NCBI RefSeq assembly: GCF_029239295.1
Contig: NZ_JAQZBC010000009.1
Location: 1-64,000 of the forward strand
DNA: 64,000 nt
Reading direction: 5' to 3'
DNA from: Sphingomonas sp.
GTDB lineage: Bacteria > Pseudomonadota > Alphaproteobacteria > Sphingomonadales > Sphingomonadaceae
Shown: piece after piece, positions 40,041-49,859 of the stretch
Layout: every line of letters begins with the position of its first letter
Position numbering within the stretch: the stretch's first letter is position 1
Made by a program: the position numbers and the translations under genes
Notes under the pieces: generated by a model
Database searches by the model: none
The model's input: the letters and a program-made list of their open reading frames with translations, nothing else
Told to the model about the DNA's origin: nothing

Positions 40041-41498
40041 TCAGGCCACCCGTTCTTCCAGCATGGCGAACTGGTCCACCGCACCCGTATCGTCGTGATC
40101 TGTCAAAGTGGTGGGGTAATCGCCCGTGAAGCAGGCGTCGCAATAGCCAGGGCGGTACTGCGACCGCTCACTGCGACCCAGTGCCTTGTAGAGCCCGTCG
40201 ATTGTCACGAACGCGAGGCTATCGGCATGGATAAACTCGCGCATCGCCTCCAGGTCGTGGGTGGCAGCGAGAAGCTTCGCGCGCTCGGGCGTATCGACGC
40301 CGTAGAAGCAGCTGTGCTTGGTCGGCGGGCTGGCGATGCGCATGTGCACTTCGGCGGCCCCCGCATCGCGCATCATCTGCACGATCTTCAGGCTGGTCGT
40401 GCCTCGAACGATCGAATCGTCGATCAGCACCACCCGCTTGCCCTTGATCAGCGCGCGATTGGCGTTGTGCTTCAACTTGACGCCGAGATGACGCACCTTG
40501 TCGCCCGGCTGGATGAAGGTGCGGCCGACATAATGCGAGCGGATGATACCCAGTTCGAACGGAATGCCGCTTTCCTGCGCATAGCCGATCGCCGCAGGTA
40601 CGCCGGAATCCGGCACTGGAATGACAAGGTCGGCGTCCACCGGCGCTTCGATCGCCAGTTGCTGGCCGATGCCCTTGCGCACCGAATAGACCGAATGATC
40701 GTCGACAATAGAATCAGGGCGCGAGAAATAGACCCATTCGAAAATGCATGGGCGCGGCGCGACCGGTCCGAACGGGCGGATCGACCGCATCTCGGTACCC
40801 TGGACGATCACCAGCTCACCCGGCTCGACCGAGCGGACGAATTCGGCGCCGACCACGTCCAGCGCCACGGTTTCGCTGGCGAAGATAATCGCGTCGTTCA
40901 GCTTGCCCATGACCAGCGGGCGGATGCCCAGCGGATCGCGGCAGGCGATCATGCCCTCGGGTGTCATCACGATCAGCGCATAGGCGCCCTCGACCTGCTT
41001 CAGCGCGTCGATGAAGCGATCCATCAGCGTGCGATAGTTCGACGTGGCGACCAGGTGGATGATCGTCTCGGTATCGCTGGTCGACTGGAAGATCGATCCG
41101 CGGCGAATCAACTCACGGCGGACCTTCATCGCGTTGGAGATATTGCCGTTATGCGCCACGGCGAAGCCGCCGCTTGCCAACTCGGCGTACAGCGGCTGCA
41201 CGTTGCGCAGCGCGGTTTCGCCGGTGGTGGAATAGCGCACGTGGCCGCACGCGACGCTTCCGGGCAGCGAACCGATCACGGCCTCGCTGTCGAAATTGCC
41301 AGCGACGTGACCCATCGCCTTCTTGGTGTGGAAGTTCGCGCCGTCAAAGGACGTGATGCCAGCGGCCTCCTGTCCACGGTGCTGGAGCGCATGGAGGCCA
41401 AGGGCGACAAGCGCCGCAGCGCCATCGGAGCCGGACACTCCGAAGATGCCGCACTCCTCGTGCAGATGGTCGTCGTCGAAAGGATTAGTCGTCAGCAT
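40041..41498 (-). CDS. purF: Amidophosphoribosyltransferase
   Basis: A 485-residue enzyme for the first committed step of purine synthesis (PRPP plus glutamine to phosphoribosylamine). The glutaminase nucleophile is Cys16 in HEECGIFGV, exposed after removal of a short propeptide. Further blocks are HRGQEAAGI, GHVRYSTTG and NGNISNA, and the PRPP loop VVLIDDSIVRGTTS. The ATG at 41498 gives the usual short leader. It is divergent from the Rho_N-like gene. Confidence 0.97.
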   Translation of the reverse strand: MLTTNPFDDDHLHEECGIFGVSGSDGAAALVALGLHALQHRGQEAAGITSFDGANFHTKKAMGHVAGNFDSEAVIGSLPGSVACGHVRYSTTGETALRNVQPLYAELASGGFAVAHNGNISNAMKVRRELIRRGSIFQSTSDTETIIHLVATSNYRTLMDRFIDALKQVEGAYALIVMTPEGMIACRDPLGIRPLVMGKLNDAIIFASETVALDVVGAEFVRSVEPGELVIVQGTEMRSIRPFGPVAPRPCIFEWVYFSRPDSIVDDHSVYSVRKGIGQQLAIEAPVDADLVIPVPDSGVPAAIGYAQESGIPFELGIIRSHYVGRTFIQPGDKVRHLGVKLKHNANRALIKGKRVVLIDDSIVRGTTSLKIVQMMRDAGAAEVHMRIASPPTKHSCFYGVDTPERAKLLAATHDLEAMREFIHADSLAFVTIDGLYKALGRSERSQYRPGYCDACFTGDYPTTLTDHDDTGAVDQFAMLEERVA

Positions 41499-41609
41499 GG
41501 CGTGGGGGCTCGCGTCGTGCGCCGTCCATATAGCGACTGTCGCGGATTTGTCATGGGGCTTGGGAGCAATCGTTGCACCTTCACGTTTTTGCGCGCGAGG
41601 AGAATGGCG

Positions 41610-41861
41610 ATGGCAAAGAGCCACGGATCGCAGATCAAGGACGACAAGCTGTACGAGGAACTGCGCAAGCAGGGAGAATCAAAAGAGAAGGCGGCGCGCA
41701 TCGCCAATGCCCGCGCCAACGGCTCGCTCGATCACCGCAGTGACCGGCTGGAGGACCGCTCAAAGGACGAACTGTACGAGGAAGCGCGCAAGATCGGCAT
41801 CGAAGGCCGGTCCAAGATGAACAAGAGCGCGCTCGTCGACGCTGTTCGTAATCACAAGTAG
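41610..41861 (+). CDS. Small Rho-termination-factor-N/SAP-like domain protein
   Basis: An 83-residue, highly charged protein. The C-terminal [20 protein letters not shown] followed by SALVDAVR is a Rho_N/SAP-type helix-turn-helix that often binds nucleic acid. The N-terminal half has a [24 protein letters not shown] block. Two ATG codons are in frame; the one at 41610 has AGGAGA at proper spacing (the first, at 41604, touches it). It is a widespread small stress-type protein in alphaproteobacteria; its role is not established. Confidence 0.82.
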   Translation: MAKSHGSQIKDDKLYEELRKQGESKEKAARIANARANGSLDHRSDRLEDRSKDELYEEARKIGIEGRSKMNKSALVDAVRNHK

Positions 41862-41934
41862 CGACGGCAGGAGACTCGCGCCGCGGCCAGCGCGGGCTGG
41901 CAGAAAGCCACGACGCTGCGCTACAGCAGCCCGC

Positions 41935-42297
41935 ATGACCGATCCGCGCGAACATGGCCTGACGCTTGAACCGAAATTTGACGCCGCCGGACTGATCACA
42001 GCGGTGGTCACCGCCGCCGACGGTGGTGAGGTGCTGATGGTCGCGCACATGAATGAAGCGGCACTGCAGGCCACCCGCGCGACAGGGAAGGCGACTTTCT
42101 GGTCGCGCAGCCGCCAGGCCTTGTGGGTCAAGGGGGAGACATCGGGACACTTCCTGATTGTGCGCGAGATGCGGATTGACTGCGATCAGGACGCCATCTG
42201 GGTGATAGCGGAGCCGGTCGGCCCCGCCTGCCACACTGGCGCGCGATCCTGCTTCTATCGCCGGATCGTGCCGGGCGGGTTGGAACGGGTCGACTGA
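41935..42297 (+). CDS. hisI: Phosphoribosyl-AMP cyclohydrolase
   Basis: A 120-residue HisI that opens the purine ring of phosphoribosyl-AMP, the third step of histidine synthesis. The metal-binding DCDQDA and [11 protein letters not shown] (two conserved Cys and a His) and the [19 protein letters not shown] block are intact. It is the stand-alone form, without the HisE domain fused in enterobacteria. Other his genes are not in the window. The stop shares a base with the next start (TGATG). Confidence 0.96.
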   Translation: MTDPREHGLTLEPKFDAAGLITAVVTAADGGEVLMVAHMNEAALQATRATGKATFWSRSRQALWVKGETSGHFLIVREMRIDCDQDAIWVIAEPVGPACHTGARSCFYRRIVPGGLERVD

Positions 42298-42791
42298 TGC
42301 GCAAGCCGGCGGCGCTGGCCGTGGCAGCGATCCTCGCGGGGTGCGGTCAGCAGGCGAGCGCACCAGCAGAGGCGGCCGGCGCTGGCGCGATCCTGGAGAC
42401 GGCCGCGATCACACGCGGCGTTCTGGCCGATCCCGCGGTGCTGAACCCGGTCGGCGCCTTCTCCTCTGACAGCGACCGGCTGTGCGTCGTGCCTGAAGGG
42501 AACGGCTATCGTATCGGGGTAACCGTCGATTACGGCCCACAACAACGCTGCGCGGCGCGCGGGCACGCCAGCGGTAGCGGAACGCTGAAGATCGATCTGG
42601 GCGGTGAATGCCGGCTGGAGGCGAAGTTCGATGACGAGCGGATTGTGTTTCCGCCCGCGCTTCCTGCTGGGTGCAACCAATATTGCAGCGGACGCGCCAC
42701 CCTGTCGGCAGTGAACGCGACGCGGCTGAGCAGTACGGCGACCGAGGCGCGCGCGATGCGAAGCGCGAAGGGTGACCCGCTGTGCGATTGA
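42297..42791 (+). CDS. Lipoprotein of unknown function
   Basis: 164 residues with a lipobox (ILAGC, lipidated Cys16) after a short basic and hydrophobic signal. The mature part has five more cysteines spread through a beta-rich domain (for example CVVPEG, QRC, GGEC, GCNQYC). No domain family recognised. It overlaps hisI by one base, suggesting co-transcription, although a functional link is not evident. Confidence 0.82.
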   Translation: MRKPAALAVAAILAGCGQQASAPAEAAGAGAILETAAITRGVLADPAVLNPVGAFSSDSDRLCVVPEGNGYRIGVTVDYGPQQRCAARGHASGSGTLKIDLGGECRLEAKFDDERIVFPPALPAGCNQYCSGRATLSAVNATRLSSTATEARAMRSAKGDPLCD

Positions 42792-42802
42792 CGTTCACGT
42801 AA
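42788..42802 (+). promoter_or_regulatory. Candidate MerR-type operator
   Basis: TTGACGTTCACGTAA contains ACGT-TC-ACGT, an inverted repeat of two ACGT units, overlapping the lipoprotein stop and 20 bases ahead of the MerR start. ACGT-rich palindromes are reported for MerR regulators of acyl-CoA catabolism such as LiuR. It may also act as part of the regulator's promoter. Confidence 0.45.
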
Positions 42803-42822
42803 GCGGAAGATAGAGCGGCGGC

Positions 42823-43239
42823 ATGACGGTCGCCGGCCTCTTTGGTTCGCTCCCGCCTCGCGCGGATCGCACGCATTTCAGCATCACGGATCTCGCGTCG
42901 GAATTCGGGGTAACGGCGCGCGCCTTGCGATTCTACGAGGATGAAGGGCTGATCGCCCCCGAACGGCGGGGCACGGCGCGGATCTATTCGCATCGCGACC
43001 GAGCCCGGCTTGCCTGGATTTTGCGCGGCAAGCGCGTCGGCTTCAGTCTCGCGGAAATCCGCGAGATGATCGACCTTTATGACATCGGCGACGGGCGCAG
43101 CACGCAGCGCAACGTCACCATCGCGCGTTGTCGTGCCCGGATCGAGGCGCTGACGGCGCAGAAACGCGACATCGACGACGCCATTGCCGAACTGGACGAG
43201 TTCGTCTCCCTCCTTGAAAAACCCGATCAGAAGGACTGA
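42823..43239 (+). CDS. MerR family transcriptional regulator
   Basis: 138 residues. A winged HTH (FSITDLASEFGVTARALRFY, then EDEGLIAPERRGTARIYSHRDRARL) is followed by the long dimerisation coiled coil (about residues 85-130). No metal-binding cysteine cluster is visible; the only cysteine is in the coiled coil, so metal sensing is unlikely. It directly precedes an acyl-CoA dehydrogenase gene by 4 bases and probably regulates it, in the manner of LiuR-like MerR proteins. Confidence 0.92.
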   Translation: MTVAGLFGSLPPRADRTHFSITDLASEFGVTARALRFYEDEGLIAPERRGTARIYSHRDRARLAWILRGKRVGFSLAEIREMIDLYDIGDGRSTQRNVTIARCRARIEALTAQKRDIDDAIAELDEFVSLLEKPDQKD

Positions 43240-43243
43240 TCCC

Positions 43244-45040
43244 ATGCCGCAATATACTCCGCCGGTGCGCGACACCCGCTTCGTTCTGGAGCACGTGGTT
43301 GGCCTCTCGCGCCACGCCAACGTGCCGGGCTTTGCCAATGCTACCCCGGACACCGTGGACGCCGTGCTGGAAGAAGGGGGGCGCTTCGTCGCCGAGGTGC
43401 TGTTCCCGCTGAACCAGTCGGGCGATCAGGAAGGCTGCACCCGGCATGAGGACGGTTCGGTGACAACGCCGGCCGGCTTCAAGGAGGCGTACAAGCAGTT
43501 CGTGGAATCGGGCTGGGGCACGCTGTCGGCGCCGGAGGCATTCGGCGGCCAAGGCATGCCGCACGTCATCTCCACCGCGTTCCAGGAATATATGATCTCC
43601 TCGAACATGGCGTTCGCCATGTACCCTGGCCTTGCGCACGGCGCGATCGCCGCGCTGGTGGCGAAGGGCTCCCCCGAGCAGCAGGAGAAGTACCTTCCCA
43701 AGATGGTGTCCGGCGAATGGGGCGGCACCATGAACCTGACCGAGCCGCAGTGCGGCACCGACCTTGGCCTCATCCGCACCCGCGCGGAGCCGCAGGCGGA
43801 CGGGTCGTACAAGATCACCGGCACGAAGATCTTCATTTCGGCCGGCGAGCATGACCTGACCGACAACATCATCCACCTGGTCCTCGCCAAGACGCCGGGC
43901 GCACCCGACAGCTCGAAGGGGATCAGCCTCTTCGTGGTGCCCAAGGTGATGGTGAACGACGATGGTTCGCTGGGAGAGCGCAATGCCGTTTCCTGCGGTT
44001 CCATCGAGCACAAGATGGGCATCCACGGCAACGCCACCTGCGTGCTGAACTATGATGGCGCGACCGGCTGGCTCGTCGGTGAGGAGATGAAGGGCCTCGC
44101 CGCGATGTTCATCATGATGAATGCGGCGCGTCTTGGAGTTGGCCTGCAGGGCTTGGCCGTGGGCGAGACGGCGTATCAGAACGCGGTTCAATATGCCGAG
44201 GATCGCCGTCAGGGCCGCGCGCTGACCGGGGCCGCCGAGCCGGACGAGAAGGCGGACACGCTGTTCGTCCACCCGGACGTTCGCCGCATGCTGATGAACG
44301 GCAAGGCATGGTTGGAAGGCCTTCGTGCGCTCTGCCTGTGGGGCGCGCTTCAGGTCGATCTGGAGCATCATGCCGAGGACGAGGCCGCGCGGCAGGAAGC
44401 GGCCGACCTGATCGGTCTGCTGACTCCGGTGATCAAGGGCGTCGGCACCGACAAGGGCTATGCGATCGCGACCGACGCACAGCAGGTCTATGGCGGCCAC
44501 GGCTACATCCAGGAATGGGGGATGGAGCAGTATGTCCGTGATGCGCGTATCGCGATGATCTACGAAGGCACCAATGGCGTGCAGGCGATGGACCTTGTTG
44601 GCCGCAAGCTGGCGATGAACGGTGGCCGCGCGATCCAACTGTTCTTCAAGATCGTGGCGCAGGAATGCGCGGGAGCCAAGAGTGGCCCCGCCGCCGACTT
44701 CGCCACCCGGCTTGAGAAGGCGCTGGGTGAGCTGCAGGCCGCGACGATGTGGTTCATGGGGAATATCTCGAACCCCAACAACATCGGCGCTGGCGCTGTA
44801 CCCTACATGCACCTGCTGGGTGTCGTGTCGGTCGGCCTGATGTGGCTGCGCATGGCAGTTGCCGCCGCGGCGCTGAAAGACGCAGGCGAGGGCGACGCCG
44901 CCTTCCTCGACGCGAAACTGGTCACCGCGCGGTTCTACGCCGAGCGCGTGCTGCCGGAGGCGGGCTCGTACCGCCGCCAGATCGAGGGCGGTGCCGAGGC
45001 GCTGATGGCGCTTCCGCCTGAGATGTTCCGCGCCGCCTGA
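43244..45040 (+). CDS. Acyl-CoA dehydrogenase, DmdC-like (ACAD with extra C-terminal domain)
   Basis: A 598-residue FAD enzyme of the long acyl-CoA dehydrogenase group with an extended C-terminus. MNLTEPQCGTDLGLIRTRA is the FAD/substrate block. YEGTNGVQAMDLVGRK carries the region of the catalytic glutamate. The length and layout match 3-methylmercaptopropionyl-CoA dehydrogenase (DmdC) relatives, but most bacterial members are general fatty acyl-CoA dehydrogenases, so substrate is unproven. It starts 4 bases after the MerR stop and ends at a hairpin. Confidence 0.92.
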   Translation: MPQYTPPVRDTRFVLEHVVGLSRHANVPGFANATPDTVDAVLEEGGRFVAEVLFPLNQSGDQEGCTRHEDGSVTTPAGFKEAYKQFVESGWGTLSAPEAFGGQGMPHVISTAFQEYMISSNMAFAMYPGLAHGAIAALVAKGSPEQQEKYLPKMVSGEWGGTMNLTEPQCGTDLGLIRTRAEPQADGSYKITGTKIFISAGEHDLTDNIIHLVLAKTPGAPDSSKGISLFVVPKVMVNDDGSLGERNAVSCGSIEHKMGIHGNATCVLNYDGATGWLVGEEMKGLAAMFIMMNAARLGVGLQGLAVGETAYQNAVQYAEDRRQGRALTGAAEPDEKADTLFVHPDVRRMLMNGKAWLEGLRALCLWGALQVDLEHHAEDEAARQEAADLIGLLTPVIKGVGTDKGYAIATDAQQVYGGHGYIQEWGMEQYVRDARIAMIYEGTNGVQAMDLVGRKLAMNGGRAIQLFFKIVAQECAGAKSGPAADFATRLEKALGELQAATMWFMGNISNPNNIGAGAVPYMHLLGVVSVGLMWLRMAVAAAALKDAGEGDAAFLDAKLVTARFYAERVLPEAGSYRRQIEGGAEALMALPPEMFRAA

Positions 45041-45060
45041 TCGGAGGCTGCCCTGTTCCT

Positions 45061-45087
45061 GGCTCATCGCGCATGTCGCGGTGAGCC
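45061..45087 (+). terminator. Hairpin after the acyl-CoA dehydrogenase gene
   Basis: GGCTCA-T-CGCG-CATGT-CGCG-G-TGAGCC forms an 11-bp stem with one mismatch between the convergent acyl-CoA dehydrogenase and SleB-type genes. It is followed by a G-run rather than T-run on the plus strand, so it is a weak terminator call. Confidence 0.5.
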
Positions 45088-45123
45088 GGGGGGGAGCGGA
45101 TCGTTAAACCTTGCGAGCGACCG

Positions 45124-46371
45124 TTATTCCACGCCGCTGCTATTGCCGATTGCTGGCGGTGCCGGTTCCGCCGCGGACTTTCGCCGGACGCCATCGAGCG
45201 GCTCGGGACCCTTGACCGGGATCTCCGCTTTGGGGACGGGCACCGCCCGCAGCATCATCCGCTTCATGCACGCGCCGCGGCTTTTGAACTCGTCGCAATT
45301 CCAAAGAACGCGCTCGAAGTTGCTGTCCCGATCACGGATGTAGCTGAACGACATGGCGTGCATCTGGTCGGCGGTCAGCGGCACGGTCGTCGCTGCGGCG
45401 GCGGGGGAGGTCCAACCCATGAAGCGGCACCGGGGGCGATCACCGCAGGCTGCCAGGGCCATCGCCGGATAGCTATCCGCCTGCGCCGGGTTCAGCCGCG
45501 TCAGGAATACCTCGCCGTCGCTGCTCAGTGGCGATGGCGTCGTACCACGATAGGGCGCGCCCGCCACCGCGAGTGCCGTACCCGCCGCCGCCGATCCCAT
45601 CCGGTGAACGTCGGACACCGCCGCGAGCTTCGCTACGGGCTGCTCGCCCGGCTGCTGGCCGCGATTGAAGGCGGGACCGGTGCCCCACCACCCCGTCCAG
45701 CGGAAGAACAGATGGGTGTGAAGCTCAGCGATCTTGTCTAGGCTGGAACTCCAATAGGGCACCACCCAGTCGGTGTGATAATGCGTCGCCCAGCCGACCG
45801 GCTTGTACACACTGCCGCGCAGCGCTTTTGCGGCCACGTCTCGTGCCCGCTTCCATGCGGCGGGGGAGGGTGTGCGTGCTAGGGCGCCATCACAGGTGAA
45901 GGTGAACTGGCACCCTGTCGATCGCTCGGCTCCTTGGAACACCACGCTGCACACCGTCTTTGGAAAGGCAGGGTGCCGCAGCCGATTCAACACGACCTGC
46001 GCGACAGCGCGTTGTCCAGGCGGATCATCACCTGCCTCATAGAAGGCGGCTGCGGCGAGGCAGTCGGCGGCGCGCGAGAAATCATCCGATCCACCGACAA
46101 AGTGGAACGGCCGCGCAGGTGGGACCGGTCCTTTGGCGAAAGGCACCGCCGCATTGACGGCGCGGGCATCCTCGGGATCGATCGTGGCATATTCGACCGG
46201 CTCAACCGGTGGCGGCGGCACCTTGGGTGCGCGCATCGGTCGCGTGACCTGCGGCGTTTCCACCGCGCGTGCGGGCGGGGCTGGCACCAGTCGTACGACC
46301 ACCAGCGGCAGCACGATAGCGATGCCCGCGATGAGAATCAGGATGAAGTGCAGGGGGCGAAGCGCTGGCAC
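45124..46371 (-). CDS. SleB-type cell wall hydrolase
   Basis: 415 residues. A single N-terminal membrane anchor (about 8-27) is followed by a proline-rich linker (residues 30-60 and 75-90) and a Hydrolase_2/SleB domain starting near residue 100. The domain carries the catalytic Glu of AAFYEAGDDPPGQRAVAQVVLNR and the CSVVFQG block, with several cysteines. Such enzymes cleave peptidoglycan; in Gram-negatives they act in envelope remodelling. The ~170-residue C-terminal region is not recognised. It starts with GTG. Confidence 0.9.
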   Translation of the reverse strand: MPALRPLHFILILIAGIAIVLPLVVVRLVPAPPARAVETPQVTRPMRAPKVPPPPVEPVEYATIDPEDARAVNAAVPFAKGPVPPARPFHFVGGSDDFSRAADCLAAAAFYEAGDDPPGQRAVAQVVLNRLRHPAFPKTVCSVVFQGAERSTGCQFTFTCDGALARTPSPAAWKRARDVAAKALRGSVYKPVGWATHYHTDWVVPYWSSSLDKIAELHTHLFFRWTGWWGTGPAFNRGQQPGEQPVAKLAAVSDVHRMGSAAAGTALAVAGAPYRGTTPSPLSSDGEVFLTRLNPAQADSYPAMALAACGDRPRCRFMGWTSPAAAATTVPLTADQMHAMSFSYIRDRDSNFERVLWNCDEFKSRGACMKRMMLRAVPVPKAEIPVKGPEPLDGVRRKSAAEPAPPAIGNSSGVE

Positions 46372-46438
46372 GGGGTCCGATCGCTATTCGGCTCTTGTCG
46401 GACGAACGGCGCCCGGGGGCCGCCGTTGCATCCAGAAC

Positions 46439-46470
46439 GGCCGTGCCGTGGCACCATGCCCGGCACGGCC
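46439..46470 (-). terminator. Hairpin after cysK
   Basis: GGCCGTGCC (46439-46447) and GGCACGGCC (46462-46470) form a perfect 9-bp stem just past the cysK stop on the minus strand. It is likely the end of the MFS-cysK transcript. Confidence 0.55.
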
Positions 46471-46477
46471 TGCCATG

Positions 46478-47398
46478 TCAGGCTTCCGGCAGGAAGTCGG
46501 GCACGGAGAGGTACCGCTCGCCCGTGTCATAGTTGAAGCCCAGCACCCGCGCATTGTCGGGCAGGTCGGGCAGCTTCTGGAGGATCGCCGCCAGCGTCGC
46601 GCCGGAGGAGATGCCCACCAGCATTCCTTCTTCCCGTGCGGCGCGCCGCGCCATGTCCTTGGCGACATTCGCGTCCACCTCGATCACCCCGTCCAGCGCC
46701 TGGGTGTGCAGGTTTGCCGGGATGAAGCCGGCGCCGATTCCCTGGATCGGGTGCGGGCCTGGCTGCCCGCCATTGATCACGGGTGAGGCCGAAGGTTCGA
46801 CGGCGAAGACCTTCAGGTTTGGCCATTCCTTCTTCAGCGTCTCGGCCACGCCGGTGATGTGCCCTCCAGTTCCGACACCTGTGATGACCGCATCCAGCGG
46901 CGCATCGCGGAAATCGTTGATGATCTCCTGCGCCGTGGTGCGCACGTGAACGTCGATGTTCGCAGGATTCTCGAACTGCTGCGGCATCCAGGCGCCCGGC
47001 GTCGTCTCGACCAGCTCCAGCGCGCGCTCAATCGCGCCCTTCATTCCCTTTTCACGCGGCGTCAGGTCGAACGTCGCGCCATAGGCCAGCATCAGCCGGC
47101 GCCGTTCCAGCGACATGCTCTCCGGCATGACCAGCACCAGCTTGTATCCCTTGACCGCGGCGACCATCGCCAGACCGATGCCGGTGTTGCCGCTGGTCGG
47201 CTCGATGATCGTGCCGCCGGGCTGCAGATCGCCGTTGGCTTCCGCCGCTTCGATCATCGCCAGCGCGATGCGGTCCTTGATCGAGCCACCCGGGTTCGAC
47301 CGTTCCGACTTGATCCAGACTTCTGATCCGGGGAACAGTCGCTGCATCCGGATATGGGGCGTGTTGCCGATCGTCTCGAGGATCGTGTTCGCCTTCAT
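46478..47398 (-). CDS. cysK: Cysteine synthase A
   Basis: A 306-residue PLP enzyme making cysteine from O-acetylserine and sulfide. The PLP lysine is Lys41 in NPGGSIKDR. The phosphate loop TSGNTGIG, the substrate loop and the C-terminal SSGATLAA block are present. It overlaps the upstream MFS gene by ATGA, so the two are co-expressed. Confidence 0.96.
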   Translation of the reverse strand: MKANTILETIGNTPHIRMQRLFPGSEVWIKSERSNPGGSIKDRIALAMIEAAEANGDLQPGGTIIEPTSGNTGIGLAMVAAVKGYKLVLVMPESMSLERRRLMLAYGATFDLTPREKGMKGAIERALELVETTPGAWMPQQFENPANIDVHVRTTAQEIINDFRDAPLDAVITGVGTGGHITGVAETLKKEWPNLKVFAVEPSASPVINGGQPGPHPIQGIGAGFIPANLHTQALDGVIEVDANVAKDMARRAAREEGMLVGISSGATLAAILQKLPDLPDNARVLGFNYDTGERYLSVPDFLPEA

Positions 47399-48687
47399 GG
47401 CTGAGCTACTCCGTGCTGTGTTTCGGGCGGTATTACCGAAAGTGGGGTCTCGGGCGGATCAAAGGTCTTGGCCTGCTTCAGTTCCGGAAACAATCGCGAC
47501 CACAGCAGCGTGACCGCCATCGCGCCCACGCCGCCGACGACCACCGCACCGACCGGGCCGATCAGTGCCGCCATCAGGCCGCTTTCCGCCTCGCCGAGTT
47601 CATTGGAGGCCGAAATGGTCAACTGGCTGACCGCGCTGACGCGCCCGCGCATCTCGTCCGGCGTATGAAGCTGGATCAACGATCCGCGAACATACATCGA
47701 CACCATGTCCGCGCTTCCCGCGACGATCAGGGCGATCAGGCTCAGCAGGAAGTTTGTGGAAATGCCGAAGGTCAGGATCGCCACGCCAAAAATCATGACC
47801 GCGACCAGCATCTTGCGCCCGACGTCGGTCTTCATCGGTCGGAATGACAGGAAGATGCCCGTCGCCGACGCGCCGATCCCCATTCCCGCGGCAAGCAGCC
47901 CCAGCCCAATCGGCCCCACGTGCAGAATGTCGCGCGCATAGATCGGCAACAACGCCGTCGCCCCGGCCAGCAGCACCGCGAACAGATCAAGCGTGATGGC
48001 CGCCTGAACCAGCCGGTTGCGCTTCACATAAGCGAAGCCGTCCACGATCCGCGCCAGGGGGCGGCGGTCCTTCTGGGCCGGCGGCTGGGCCACCGGGCGG
48101 ATCGTCAGCAGCATGACGAGCGCCAGCAGGAACATCGCCGCCATACCCGCATAGGCGGTGAGCGGCCCGATGGCGAACAGCAGGCCGCCGACGCTTGGCC
48201 CAGCAATGAATCCGACCTGCATCGCGATCGAACCCAGTGCGATCGCGCTGGGCAGGGACTCGCGCGGGACGAGGTTGGGCGCCAGCGCGCCATAAGCAGG
48301 TCCGGCGAAGGCGCGGGCGATCCCGACCAGTACGGCGGCCGCGAACAGCACGGGCAGGCTGATCCATCCTTCCCATGTGGCGAAGCCGAGCAGCAGCACA
48401 TTGGCAGCAAGCAAGGTCGTGGTACCGCGCACGATCCAGCGCCGGTCGATGCTGTCAGCGATCAGACCGACGACGGGTGTCAGAAGAAACAGCGGCAGGA
48501 ACTGGGCGAGGCCGATCATGCCGAGAAGAAACGCCGCCTCCCGAATATCCATGGTCTCGCGTGCAATACTGTAAACCTGCCAGCCAAGTACGATGGCAAG
48601 CGCCGATTGAGCGATGGTACTAGCCAGTCTGGCCAACCAATAGCTACGGTAGTTTGGGATGCGGAGCGGGTGAACGGCGGCTGACAT
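47395..48687 (-). CDS. MFS transporter (MFS_3/enterobactin-exporter-like)
   Basis: A 430-residue protein with about 12 membrane helices. The N-terminus [20 protein letters not shown] and the motif [17 protein letters not shown] between helices 2 and 3 resemble the DHA3/EntS branch of efflux carriers. Substrate unknown. It overlaps cysK by 4 nt, and an inverted repeat lies immediately before its start. Confidence 0.88.
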   Translation of the reverse strand: MSAAVHPLRIPNYRSYWLARLASTIAQSALAIVLGWQVYSIARETMDIREAAFLLGMIGLAQFLPLFLLTPVVGLIADSIDRRWIVRGTTTLLAANVLLLGFATWEGWISLPVLFAAAVLVGIARAFAGPAYGALAPNLVPRESLPSAIALGSIAMQVGFIAGPSVGGLLFAIGPLTAYAGMAAMFLLALVMLLTIRPVAQPPAQKDRRPLARIVDGFAYVKRNRLVQAAITLDLFAVLLAGATALLPIYARDILHVGPIGLGLLAAGMGIGASATGIFLSFRPMKTDVGRKMLVAVMIFGVAILTFGISTNFLLSLIALIVAGSADMVSMYVRGSLIQLHTPDEMRGRVSAVSQLTISASNELGEAESGLMAALIGPVGAVVVGGVGAMAVTLLWSRLFPELKQAKTFDPPETPLSVIPPETQHGVAQP

Positions 48688-48689
48688 AC

Positions 48690-48712
48690 AGCGTTCGACT
48701 TAGGTCGACGCT
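48690..48712. promoter_or_regulatory. Inverted repeat at the MFS start, between divergent MFS and pdhA
   Basis: AGCG-TT-CGAC-TTAG-GTCG-A-CGCT (48690-48712) is an imperfect palindrome that begins only two bases from the MFS ATG. It could be an operator or fold in the MFS leader and affect translation. Confidence 0.4.
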
Positions 48713-48814
48713 GAGAGCGGCACAACGGGAATTCCACGACATTGCGCCTGCTGCCTGTTGAGGCTTATAGGCCGCGTTCTCCCTTTCCCCTAGGAACCTG
48801 CGAGGTCCAACCCC

Positions 48815-49858
48815 GTGGCAAAAACAGCCCGCGCGAAGAGCGTCGAACCCCCCGTACCCAATCGCGAGCGGCCTAATGAGCCGCAGCCCTATGAGGCGTC
48901 GAAGGACGAGCTGCTGCAGTTCTACAAGGACATGCTGCTCATCCGCCGCTTCGAAGAGAAGGCTGGCCAGCTATATGGCCTCGGCCTGATCGGGGGCTTT
49001 TGCCACCTGTACATCGGCCAGGAGGCCGTGGCGGTAGGTTTGCAGTCCGCGCTGACCGAAAAGGACAGCGTGATCACCGGTTATCGCGACCACGGCCACA
49101 TGCTGTTATGCGGCATCCCGCCCAAGGACGTAATGGCGGAGCTGACTGGGCGTCAGGCCGGCATCTCCAAGGGGAAGGGCGGCTCGATGCACATGTTCAG
49201 CGTGGAACATAAGTTCTACGGCGGACATGGCATCGTGGGCGCGCAGGTGTCACTGGGCGCGGGCCTCGGCTTTGCGCACAAGTACAACAATGACGGCGGC
49301 GTGTGTCTTGCCTATTTCGGCGACGGCGCAGCGAACCAGGGTCAGGTGTACGAGAGCTTCAACATGGCGGAGCTGTGGAAGCTGCCCGTCATTTTCGTCA
49401 TCGAAAACAATCAATATGCGATGGGCACGAGCGTCAACCGCGCCTCCGCCGAAGATCAGCTGTATCGACGCGGCGAAAGCTTCCGCATTCCCGGCATTCA
49501 GGTCGATGGCATGGACGTGCTGGCGGCCCGTGGCGCTGCTGAAGAGGCGATCGCCTGGGTGCGTGCTGGCAAGGGCCCGATCATCCTTGAGATGAAGACT
49601 TACCGCTATCGCGGCCACTCCATGTCCGATCCGGCCAAATATCGCAGCCGTGAGGAAGTGCAGGCGGTGCGCGACAAGTCCGATCCGATCGAGCACGTGA
49701 AGAAGCTGCTCGATGCGCAGGGCGTCAAGGAAGACGAGCTGAAGGCGATCGAGAGCGAGATCCGCAAGGCAGTCAACGAATCTGCGGACTTCGCGGAAAG
49801 CACACCTGAGCCCGATCCCAAGGAACTGTATACCGACGTGCTGGTGGAGAAGTATTGA
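48815..49858 (+). CDS. pdhA: Pyruvate dehydrogenase E1 component, alpha subunit
   Basis: A 347-residue E1 alpha that decarboxylates pyruvate with thiamine diphosphate. The TPP motif is [15 protein letters not shown] through ENNQYAMGT. The [15 protein letters not shown] and [16 protein letters not shown] (phosphorylation-loop region) blocks are present. It starts with GTG at 48815 with no other suitable start. pdhB follows 1 base after its stop. E2 and E3 genes are not in the window. Confidence 0.97.
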   Translation: MAKTARAKSVEPPVPNRERPNEPQPYEASKDELLQFYKDMLLIRRFEEKAGQLYGLGLIGGFCHLYIGQEAVAVGLQSALTEKDSVITGYRDHGHMLLCGIPPKDVMAELTGRQAGISKGKGGSMHMFSVEHKFYGGHGIVGAQVSLGAGLGFAHKYNNDGGVCLAYFGDGAANQGQVYESFNMAELWKLPVIFVIENNQYAMGTSVNRASAEDQLYRRGESFRIPGIQVDGMDVLAARGAAEEAIAWVRAGKGPIILEMKTYRYRGHSMSDPAKYRSREEVQAVRDKSDPIEHVKKLLDAQGVKEDELKAIESEIRKAVNESADFAESTPEPDPKELYTDVLVEKY

Positions 49859-49859
49859 G

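Noticed and set aside
40011..41861. Open frame of about 616 codons on the plus strand across purF
   Set aside because: It runs antisense to purF, which has all its catalytic motifs. Only its last ~83 codons, after the AGGAGA site, encode a recognisable protein.
43115..45067. Long open frame of about 650 codons antisense to the DmdC-like acyl-CoA dehydrogenase
   Set aside because: High GC with a strict third-base bias keeps antisense frames open. The translation has no family match and lies fully under a well-supported gene.
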